Position numbers and translations under genes: made by a program. Under the pieces are notes generated by a model. The model worked only from the letters and a program-made list of their open reading frames with translations, did no database searches and was not told the DNA's origin. DNA of 7,229 bases from Gammaproteobacteria bacterium (lineage in GTDB: Bacteria; Pseudomonadota; Gammaproteobacteria; Pseudomonadales; GM7GCV1), in assembly GCA_030830945.1 (NCBI GenBank), contig JAURLY010000221.1, positions 1 to 7,229 on the forward strand. The letters run 5' to 3'. Shown here one piece after another: positions 1-6,259 of the stretch (within the stretch, counting starts at the first letter, position 1; the number at the start of each line of letters is the position of its first letter).

Positions 1-1
1 C

Positions 2-184
2 TCGAGTCGAACCGCGGGCCCTGGGGGCGGAGACGGTGGTTAGGCCGATGATGATGCACCGCCCCCTGCCTCTGACGATGATATTGTTGCCAGACAGATT
101 CGGGAAGCAGCAATGAACGAACCGGACCCTGAGCAAAGAGCAGTTCTTTGGGAAGAATATGAGCGATATAAAAACGGCCTGTAG
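2..184 (+). pseudogene. C-terminal tail of an upstream gene, broken by an in-frame TAG
   Basis: The frame ending at TAG 182-184 reads as coding sequence. From base 44 it gives an Asp/Pro/Ala-rich linker, then a charged helical tail containing IVARQIREA and ending in YERYKNGL. The same frame continues upstream to base 2 as a Gly/Asp-rich stretch (GPGGGDGG), which looks like more of the same linker. It is interrupted by TAG at 41-43. The only in-frame ATG after that stop is at 113, which would leave 23 codons without a clear ribosome site, so this is best read as the end of a larger gene. Its stop lies 6 nt before the lipoprotein gene, consistent with operon membership. The TAG could be a genuine nonsense mutation or a base error at a contig edge. 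The family is not recognised and no function is assigned. Confidence 0.5.
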
Positions 185-190
185 TGATTT

Positions 191-1393
191 ATGAATTTAC
201 GAGCGATTTTTTTATTCTTCTGGTTGCTGATTTTGGCCGGCTGCACTACCTATGACGTTAGAACCACGGATTTCCAAACGGCCGAAACACTCGAAGTCGA
301 CACACCTGACGCTTATCTTTTGGACGTTGGAATTGAAGTTCTGGAACCCGATATAGAAGGAGTGCCTGAAGACGGCGTTGTTTTTAAGCGAGTTCGTGAA
401 GCCGAGTCTGTCTGGGTTGCACAGAAACTTAAAGAAACCCTCGAAAGTACAAATGCCTGGGGCGCCGTGCGGATTGCCCCAGACGAACAAGTCATAATGG
501 ATCTGCTGGTGAGTGGCAAAATAGTCCAGTCAGATGGTGAGACTCTTTCACTTGATATTCTTGTAAAGGACCAGACAGGAAGGACATGGTTAGAAAATAA
601 CTATTCACAAGTCATTAGTCATTATGCTTACGATCCCAGCCTTAGAGAAAATGAACCCTTTCAAGGTATTTATAATCAGGTTGCCAATGATTTGCTGGAA
701 ATACTGCAAAAAACCTCACTGGAAAAACGGCGTGCGATTCGTTCAATAAGCGCCATGCGGTTTGCGCAATCCTTTTCACCGGAAGCGTTTAACCAATATT
801 TGGTTGAAGATAGAAATGGTTATTATCGACTGGACAGGCTGCCAGCGGACAATGACCCCATGCTTAATCGTGTTCAAAGTATTCAAGCAAGGGATCACAT
901 GTTTGTTGATGTCCTACAGGATTATTACTTTGGCTTTGCCAGTAATATGGAAGATCCTTATAGGGAGTGGCGCGCCCAAAGCTATCAGGAGACACAGCTA
1001 ATTCGCGAACTGCAAACCTCGGCCCGGAATCGACGTTTAGCTGGTTGGTTAGCAATTATTGGTGGCGCAGCCGGAAGTATTGAAGGCAACCGATATGTAG
1101 CAACTGCTGGTATGGTTAGTATTATGGCCGGTTTGGCCGAGTTGCAGCAGAGTTATGGTGAACGGGACGAAGCCAGTATGTATATTGAAACACTTAGCGA
1201 GATAGGCCAGTCACTAGAAGAGGATCTTGAACCCAGCGTAATTGAGCTACAAGACAGAACAATTACACTTTCAGGTACTGTGCGAGATCAGTATGACGAA
1301 TGGCGCCAAATACTTGCCAATATGTATTACCTAGAAACAGGCATCCCTCCTCTAGAGGAAGACCCTCAACCTGAAGAACAACTTACGCAATAA
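191..1393 (+). CDS. Predicted outer-membrane lipoprotein of unknown function (400 aa)
   Basis: The N-terminus is a type II signal peptide: Met-Asn-Leu-Arg, a hydrophobic core (residues 5-15), then the lipobox LAGC with the lipidated cysteine at 18. Residue +2 is Thr, not Asp, which by the usual Lol rule predicts sorting to the outer membrane. The body is mostly polar. A hydrophobic Gly/Ala-rich segment at about 283-316 contains GGAAG (291-295) and resembles a glycine-zipper stretch that could insert in or pack against membrane. The C-terminal part (about 325-385) looks helical, with an acidic, proline-containing tail. The start at 191 puts the signal peptide at the very N-terminus. No good Shine-Dalgarno is visible, so translational coupling to the gene ending 6 nt upstream is plausible. 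It is the first complete gene of the cluster, and the lipoprotein call is firm. The rest matches no family I can name, and an outer-membrane anchor for the downstream complex is inference only. Confidence 0.88.
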   Translation: MNLRAIFLFFWLLILAGCTTYDVRTTDFQTAETLEVDTPDAYLLDVGIEVLEPDIEGVPEDGVVFKRVREAESVWVAQKLKETLESTNAWGAVRIAPDEQVIMDLLVSGKIVQSDGETLSLDILVKDQTGRTWLENNYSQVISHYAYDPSLRENEPFQGIYNQVANDLLEILQKTSLEKRRAIRSISAMRFAQSFSPEAFNQYLVEDRNGYYRLDRLPADNDPMLNRVQSIQARDHMFVDVLQDYYFGFASNMEDPYREWRAQSYQETQLIRELQTSARNRRLAGWLAIIGGAAGSIEGNRYVATAGMVSIMAGLAELQQSYGERDEASMYIETLSEIGQSLEEDLEPSVIELQDRTITLSGTVRDQYDEWRQILANMYYLETGIPPLEEDPQPEEQLTQ

Positions 1394-1424
1394 TCCGGGC
1401 AAATAGTCCCGTCAGGCATTAAAG

Positions 1425-2963
1425 ATGAGCGACCAAGGCAACCGCCGCATAAAGCCGGAAAAATTTGCTCCTGTAGAAAATGCAGCAAATGCTAATCCTG
1501 TAGCAGCTAAATCAACCTCTGAAGCACGTGGTAAATGGCAACCCCTCTTACCGCCTATCCTTATTGGTGTTTTGGGTATTGTTGCGATCGCTGTACTCAC
1601 CTTCCCTTTATTCAATAAAACAGAAAGTCCAGTTGTAGTACTCGCTAACAATAATAGTGGAGAAGAAATTGAAGCTACTGACAGCTTCAATGATGCCACA
1701 CCATCAGAATCTCCCTGGGTCGATTCACAACTACTGCGGGCTCGACGCGAGGCTCAGTCTATTTTGGAAGAGCTGCTTCGCATACAGGAGTCGCTTGAAT
1801 CAATGCAGGTTGAGGTATGGGCTACTGAGGAATATGAACGTGTAAATACCCTGGCCCTAAATGGCGATGAATTATATCGGGAAAGAGATTTCGAGCAGGC
1901 CATAAGGCAATATCAGCGTGCACTCGACCAGGCCCAGAGTCTGGATGAATCCGTTCCAGTTATCGGTGAAAACTACCTGAATTCTGGACAGCAGTTATTG
2001 CTTGAGAACTCGATAAACCGGGCACTGGAACACCTTCAAATTGCTCATGTCCTTTTACCTGAGGATGAAAACGTAGCCGCTGTTTTAAATCAAGCCGAGG
2101 TACGGCAGCAGGTGAATAGCCTTATGGCCGAGAGCGAGCAGCTTGCTCGTAATGAACAGCAACTTGAGCAAGCCAGGGCCAGGTTATCCGAAGCGCAAGA
2201 TCTGGACCCTGACTATTCACCCGTCGCAACTGCGCTGGAAAATATTGAAACCAGGATACTAGAACGAGATTTTCGACAGCATATGTCGGCAGGGTTTTCC
2301 GCTCTTGCTAATGGACAATATGAACAGGCATCAATGGCTTTTGAGGCCGCCGGTCAGCTAAAACCTGAGAACAGCGCTGTGGATGGCGCAATACAGCAGG
2401 TTGAAGCTGAAAAACTTAATAACTCCAGGCAGACGGCCCTGGCTCGTGCGAGTTTGTTAGAGTCCCAGGAGCAGTGGCAGGAGGCGCACTCTATTTATCA
2501 GCAACTGTTAGCCGAAGATTCAAGCTTGTCCGCTGCCAGAGTGGGCCAAATACGAACGGCTGCGTGGCTGGAACTCGACAACAAAATTCAGGATATTCTT
2601 GATAATCCTTTATCTTTGCAAGCAGACGCGGCCTGGCAGTCAGCCAACCAAACACTTTCTGAAGCCAGGGGAATTATGGCTCCCGGTGAGAAGCTTCTAA
2701 CGCAGGTGAGTCAGCTTCAAGATATTCTTAAAAACGCCAGAACTCCCGTCATGGTCAAACTTGAATCGGATAATATGACCGAGGTTGAAATCTACCGGGT
2801 TGGCAAGCTTGGGAACTTTGTTGAACAAGCCGTAAACCTCAACCCTGGGAACTATGTCATTGTAGGGAGACGTTCCGGATATAGAGATGTACGTATAGAG
2901 CTGGCAATTGATGGATCCAACTCCGAGATAGAAGTGCCCGTTGTTTGTACTGTCGCAATATAG
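1425..2963 (+). CDS. Bitopic membrane protein with TPR-like repeats and a C-terminal PEGA-like domain (512 aa)
   Basis: Domain order: a cytoplasmic tail of about 38 residues with the motif RIKPEKFAPVE (8-18); one transmembrane helix (about 41-63) rich in Leu/Ile/Val; a low-complexity Asn/Glu/Ser linker; a helical, coiled-coil-like segment (about 104-135); and TPR-like helix pairs. The clearest TPR is at 136-169 (G147, Y151, F156, A159, Y163, A166 in TPR-type spacing). Weaker ones lie at about 185-218, 228-270, 286-326 and 340-378. Residues about 438-497 form a PEGA-like beta domain with the typical LxPGNYxI...SGYRDVRIEL pattern. Arg/Lys before the helix (R35, K37) and an acidic region after it favour N-in topology, so the TPR and PEGA parts lie outside the cytoplasm. 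ATG 1425 has AGG (1414-1416) 8 nt upstream. The protein is probably a scaffold. TPR and PEGA domains usually mediate protein or cell-wall contacts, and the actual partner is unknown. Confidence 0.87.
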   Translation: MSDQGNRRIKPEKFAPVENAANANPVAAKSTSEARGKWQPLLPPILIGVLGIVAIAVLTFPLFNKTESPVVVLANNNSGEEIEATDSFNDATPSESPWVDSQLLRARREAQSILEELLRIQESLESMQVEVWATEEYERVNTLALNGDELYRERDFEQAIRQYQRALDQAQSLDESVPVIGENYLNSGQQLLLENSINRALEHLQIAHVLLPEDENVAAVLNQAEVRQQVNSLMAESEQLARNEQQLEQARARLSEAQDLDPDYSPVATALENIETRILERDFRQHMSAGFSALANGQYEQASMAFEAAGQLKPENSAVDGAIQQVEAEKLNNSRQTALARASLLESQEQWQEAHSIYQQLLAEDSSLSAARVGQIRTAAWLELDNKIQDILDNPLSLQADAAWQSANQTLSEARGIMAPGEKLLTQVSQLQDILKNARTPVMVKLESDNMTEVEIYRVGKLGNFVEQAVNLNPGNYVIVGRRSGYRDVRIELAIDGSNSEIEVPVVCTVAI

Positions 2964-2969
2964 CAACCC

Positions 2970-2973
2970 AGGA
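2970..2973 (+). promoter_or_regulatory. Ribosome binding site deciding a GTG start
   Basis: AGGA sits 7 nt before GTG 2981. That spacing supports the GTG as the start of the 690-aa PEGA/SUMF1 gene. A later start would remove the N-terminal IKP motif shared with the preceding gene. Confidence 0.7.
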
Positions 2974-2980
2974 TAAGTAG

Positions 2981-5053
2981 GTGTCTGAACAAGAACAAAA
3001 CAAGGTAATAAAGCCAGCCGTATTCGATGCTCCTGAGGCACCCGGAGAGATCGGCGGATTTCGCTGGCGCTGGCAATATACAGCGGCAGCGATTGTTGGC
3101 ATTTTTGTTATCGGCCTGCTCGCGTTTCTAGTTTCCGCACGAGCACTGGTCATAACAGCAAATTCCGATCAGGCTATTATCGAGCTAAGTGGAGGTCTGA
3201 ACTTTAGTATTGGCCCCGATCGTTTTCTGCTGCTTAAGGATGAGTACCAGGTTGAGATATCGGCTCCCGGATATCACTCCCTAACCACAAGTGCCAATAT
3301 CACTGATGCTACGCCACCCCAGCTGCATTTTAATTTGGCCCCCCTGCCGGGCGACTTGCATGTGACTTTTGCCATGAATGAACCCGTGATGGCCACAGTT
3401 GAGATAAATGAAACCCAGCTCGGGCCTGCGCAAGAATTTCTAATTGAGAATCTGGAAGCTGGCAATTATGAACTGATTGCAGACGCCTATCTCTATGAAC
3501 CCAAAATTGTGGACGTAACTATCCGTGGTCGCGAATTGGTCGATAACCTTGAGATTGAGCTAGAACCCAACTGGGGTTTCCTTGATATTGAAACCAGCCC
3601 TGAAGATACGGAAATAATGGTTGGTGATCGCATCCTGAATAATCTAGTTGAACCGCTTCTAGTAGAGGCCGGGGAGTTCGAACTAAAGATAACCTCGGAG
3701 GGCTATAAAGAATGGACCCGGACAGTCCAGATTGAATCTGGAAGCCGACTCAATCTTGGCTTGATTGAGCTGGAGGCAGTTGACTCGCAGGTAGAGATTA
3801 TTACAAGCCCTGCTGAAGCCTCAGTCACTGTTAACGGCGAATTCATGGGTGTGACTCCGCTGGTACTTGATTTACTTCCGGAACAGCAGCACCAGGTTCA
3901 GATATTTAAAGCGGGATACCAGTCTCAGAAACATGCCATAAACGTTGAAAGGGATGCTCGTGAAACATACCAATACAACCTCCAGGCAGATTTGGTCCCA
4001 GTTAACATAAGTATTTCACCTTCGAATGCGCAACTCTATATTGATGGGAAACTCATAGGTACGGGCACACAAAACGTAAACCTGACAGCTGTACGTCACA
4101 GCATCTCAGTCAAAGCACCTGGATATGCGACAAAAAACCAGGAATTCCTGCCTGTTAAAGGGTCACGCCAGTTGTTGCAGATGCACCTTATGACAGAAGA
4201 GCAAGCAATTTGGGCCAATATACCTGCACGATATACGACATCTGTCGGTCAAGAAATGCTTCTGTTTCGTGATGCCGGATCCGTATCCATGGGCTCCAGC
4301 AGGCGAGAACCCGGCAGACGTGCGAATGAAGCTGAGTGGTCAGCACGGCTGGAGCGGGCTTTTTACGTAAGTACTACCGAAACAACCAACCAGCAATTCC
4401 GGCTCTATGAGCCGGAACATAGCGCCGGTCATTTTGAGACGATTTCCCTGGATGGAGCCAACCGCCCTGCTTCGGGCATGACTTGGCAGCAGGCAGCTCT
4501 TTTTTGTAATTGGCTAAGTGAAAAAGAGGGACTGGATCCGTTTTATCAGACCACGGAGGGTTTTGTTTCCGGAGTAAATCAACAAGCCACAGGTTATCGT
4601 CTGCTGACCGAAGTTGAATGGACATGGTTGGCCAAAATGACCCCCGCGGGAATTCCGCAAAAATACATATGGGGAAATGTGGATAGCTTTGAGCAACCGC
4701 CAGAAAACTTTGCGGATGAAAGTATTGCCCAGCATATTAATTTTGTTCTCGAAAATGTGAATGATGGCTTTCCTGTCGTAGCGCCTGTTCGGAGCTTCGC
4801 ACCAAATGCCAAAGGTATTTATGACCTTGGGGGTAATGTCATGGAGTGGATCCATGATTGGTATCAGCCCGTACCAAATGACACCAATGAAGAATTAGTA
4901 GACCCACTGGGCCCTGATATTGGTGAATTTCATGTGATTCGGGGTGCCAGTTGGGCGCGAGGTTATCTGCCTCAATTACGACTGGCCTATCGCGACTACG
5001 ATTCAACTGGACGCAATGATCTTGGTTTTAGGATTGCACGTTATGCAAGATAA
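2981..5053 (+). CDS. Bitopic protein with tandem PEGA-like repeats and a SUMF1/FGE-like domain lacking the catalytic cysteines (690 aa)
   Basis: Domain order: cytoplasmic tail with VIKPAVFDAPE (9-19) and an RWRW patch (28-31); transmembrane helix about 33-53; then about five divergent PEGA-like beta repeats at roughly 55-122, 124-197, 198-267, 268-338 and 339-404. The fourth and fifth are clearest, each with an SPxxAxxxxxG core and an AGY/PGY turn. Residues about 417-690 are a formylglycine-generating-enzyme (SUMF1) type C-lectin-like domain. It shows SMGS (436-439), GYRLLTEVEW (538-547), GNVMEW (618-623), RGASW (654-658) and a closing GFRIAR. Active aerobic FGEs carry two cysteines just after the RGGS motif. 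Here that stretch is RGASWARGYLPQLRLAYR, with no cysteine, so sulfatase activation is very unlikely and a binding role is more plausible. The GTG start has a good ribosome site, and the gene begins 17 nt after the TPR/PEGA gene. The fold assignment is firm; the role is unknown. Confidence 0.92.
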   Translation: MSEQEQNKVIKPAVFDAPEAPGEIGGFRWRWQYTAAAIVGIFVIGLLAFLVSARALVITANSDQAIIELSGGLNFSIGPDRFLLLKDEYQVEISAPGYHSLTTSANITDATPPQLHFNLAPLPGDLHVTFAMNEPVMATVEINETQLGPAQEFLIENLEAGNYELIADAYLYEPKIVDVTIRGRELVDNLEIELEPNWGFLDIETSPEDTEIMVGDRILNNLVEPLLVEAGEFELKITSEGYKEWTRTVQIESGSRLNLGLIELEAVDSQVEIITSPAEASVTVNGEFMGVTPLVLDLLPEQQHQVQIFKAGYQSQKHAINVERDARETYQYNLQADLVPVNISISPSNAQLYIDGKLIGTGTQNVNLTAVRHSISVKAPGYATKNQEFLPVKGSRQLLQMHLMTEEQAIWANIPARYTTSVGQEMLLFRDAGSVSMGSSRREPGRRANEAEWSARLERAFYVSTTETTNQQFRLYEPEHSAGHFETISLDGANRPASGMTWQQAALFCNWLSEKEGLDPFYQTTEGFVSGVNQQATGYRLLTEVEWTWLAKMTPAGIPQKYIWGNVDSFEQPPENFADESIAQHINFVLENVNDGFPVVAPVRSFAPNAKGIYDLGGNVMEWIHDWYQPVPNDTNEELVDPLGPDIGEFHVIRGASWARGYLPQLRLAYRDYDSTGRNDLGFRIARYAR
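5030..5033 (+). promoter_or_regulatory. Ribosome binding site inside the preceding gene, deciding the small-gene start
   Basis: AGGA lies 9 nt before ATG 5043, within the last codons of the PEGA/SUMF1 gene. It favours the short 115-aa start, which places a signal peptide at the N-terminus, over an upstream in-frame GTG at 4944. It also implies translational coupling. Confidence 0.65.
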
Positions 5054-5390
5054 CATTTTTAGATTTATTTTAAAGAACATTTCGTATCTTGCTGTATTTA
5101 TTGCATTTTCTTCTCCAGCACAACAGGATGGAGACATGCCCAGCTTTGAGGATGAAGGAGCTACATCAGCACAAATTGATATGCTCGAAAATGAGCCTGA
5201 AACCACTGAAGAACCGGAAATAGCTGATAATGGCCAAACGCTGTCCGAGCCGGTTGAAGACCAGACCAGCGATGATGAAAATACCAGTCAAAATGAAGGC
5301 GGTGATGTCCAAATAGGTAATTTTGATGTTTTCCAGCCCTCCGAGGAAATTTCAGAGGATCTTGCGGTACCCTTCCCTGCTGATATCTAG
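5043..5390 (+). CDS. Small secreted, extremely acidic protein (115 aa)
   Basis: The ATG overlaps the end of the PEGA/SUMF1 gene by 11 nt. The N-terminus looks like a Sec signal peptide: basic residues R7 and K11, a hydrophobic core at about 13-22, and a likely cut after SPA (24-26). The predicted mature part, about 89 residues, contains 27 Asp/Glu and no Lys, Arg, His, Cys, Trp or Tyr. It is rich in Glu, Asp, Gln, Asn, Ser and Thr, and should be disordered. A short less acidic patch, VQIGNFDVF, and the terminal AVPFPADI are the only hydrophobic spots and could be binding motifs. An in-frame upstream GTG at 4944 would give 148 aa but would bury the signal peptide, so I reject it. No family is recognised. 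Its position between the PEGA/SUMF1 gene and the channel gene suggests a soluble or anchored accessory factor outside the cytoplasm. Confidence 0.75.
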   Translation: MQDNIFRFILKNISYLAVFIAFSSPAQQDGDMPSFEDEGATSAQIDMLENEPETTEEPEIADNGQTLSEPVEDQTSDDENTSQNEGGDVQIGNFDVFQPSEEISEDLAVPFPADI

Positions 5391-5434
5391 CCCGCCGACA
5401 TTTTGATAGTTGTAACAACAATGAGAAACGACTT

Positions 5435-6232
5435 ATGCCAAAGACCTTAAACAATGAATTTATCTTTCAAATTGTGGCACTACTTTTGTCGTTTATTTGT
5501 GTGCATGTGTTTTATGTTGGCGTGGTTCGCCCGAATGCGGAAACCCTTATCTTAGCCGCTGAGATGGCTGCCCAGGCTGGTCAAAACGTAGGGGCAGCAG
5601 AAAGATCTCTCTGGATTGTGCTTAAAGACTATGAACAGGAGTCTTGTTTTGTCCTGGCGTTCTGGGCCATTGCTATAATGGGCTTTAAAGCCCGCAGGGT
5701 TTGGGTTGAAAGCAAACTACTGCAGATGCCATTGATTGATATTCCTTCAGGCTCAAGAGTATTACCCGAAGACTCCAGGGCATTGGCAAGGAACCTGGAA
5801 TCACTCCCTGAAGAAGCACAAGATTACCTTTTACCAAGGGCGATTTACGCGGCACTCCAGCGTCTGGGCGGTGCCAGTTCTTCCCAGGAAATAGCCGAGG
5901 CGGTAAAAGATGTCTGCGAGTCAGAATCACAGAGAATGGATACCGAACTTTCCATGATTCGCTATATCGCATGGGCAATTCCATCCATTGGGTTTATCGG
6001 AACAGTGCGCGGTATTGGTTCTGCCCTTGCAAATGCGCATGAGGCAGTTGAAGGCAACATTGCCGGCGTTACGGCAAGTTTGGGCACGGCATTCAACTCT
6101 ACATTTATTGCGTTGCTAATCAGCATCGTCATTATGTTTTTATCTCATCAGCTCACATTGCATCAGGAGCGTCTTGTCTTGCGAACACAAAAGTACCTTG
6201 ATCGAAACTTGTTGCGTCAGGTGCAGGTATAA
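5435..6232 (+). CDS. MotA/TolQ/ExbB-family proton channel subunit (265 aa)
   Basis: Four hydrophobic segments are visible: about 9-31, 70-84, 175-198 and 212-236. A roughly 90-residue cytoplasmic stretch lies between the second and third. The last two carry the family signature: AIPSIGFIGTVRGIGSAL (181-198) matches the ExbB/TolQ pore helix pattern PxLGLLGTVxG, and SLGTAFNSTFIAL (215-227) matches the following pore helix. T190 and T218 fall where the pore threonines of ExbB/TolQ lie. In this family a pentamer surrounds a dimer of ExbD/TolR/MotB-type proteins and couples proton flow to movement. The first two helices joined by a loop of about 40 residues give a four-helix, MotA-like count rather than the three of ExbB. 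ATG 5435 lies 44 nt after the acidic-protein gene and has only a weak ribosome site (GAGAAA). Which process it drives is unknown. The family call is firm. Confidence 0.9.
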   Translation: MPKTLNNEFIFQIVALLLSFICVHVFYVGVVRPNAETLILAAEMAAQAGQNVGAAERSLWIVLKDYEQESCFVLAFWAIAIMGFKARRVWVESKLLQMPLIDIPSGSRVLPEDSRALARNLESLPEEAQDYLLPRAIYAALQRLGGASSSQEIAEAVKDVCESESQRMDTELSMIRYIAWAIPSIGFIGTVRGIGSALANAHEAVEGNIAGVTASLGTAFNSTFIALLISIVIMFLSHQLTLHQERLVLRTQKYLDRNLLRQVQV

Positions 6233-6249
6233 ACTTTTATGAACCAATC

Positions 6250-6253
6250 GGAA
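6250..6253 (+). promoter_or_regulatory. Ribosome binding site for the Hsp70-like gene
   Basis: GGAA lies 6 nt before ATG 6260. Two other ATGs nearby (6239 and 6253) run into stops within a few codons, so 6260 is the supported start. Confidence 0.5.
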
Positions 6254-6259
6254 TGAGCC

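Noticed and set aside
1396..1411. CGGG/CCCG hairpin between the lipoprotein and TPR genes
   Set aside because: It has a four-base stem, an 8-base loop and no T-run, so it cannot support a terminator call.
2697..3041. Minus-strand 114-codon open frame
   Set aside because: It lies opposite the PEGA-like C-terminus of the TPR protein and the N-terminus of the next gene, and its translation shows no domain, so it is a shadow frame.
4944..5042. Longer GTG start for the small acidic protein
   Set aside because: It would add 33 residues encoded in the SUMF1 coding sequence and place the signal peptide internally. ATG 5043 has AGGA at a good distance.
4232..5050. Calling the PEGA/SUMF1 protein a functional sulfatase-modifying enzyme
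   Set aside because: The catalytic cysteine positions after RGASW are Arg and Gln or other non-cysteine residues, and no sulfatase gene is in the window.
5435..6232. Zorya-type defence system (ZorA-like channel)
   Set aside because: ZorA has a long helical C-terminal tail and is paired with an OmpA-domain ZorB. This protein ends about 29 residues after its last helix, and no ZorB, ZorC or ZorD is seen.
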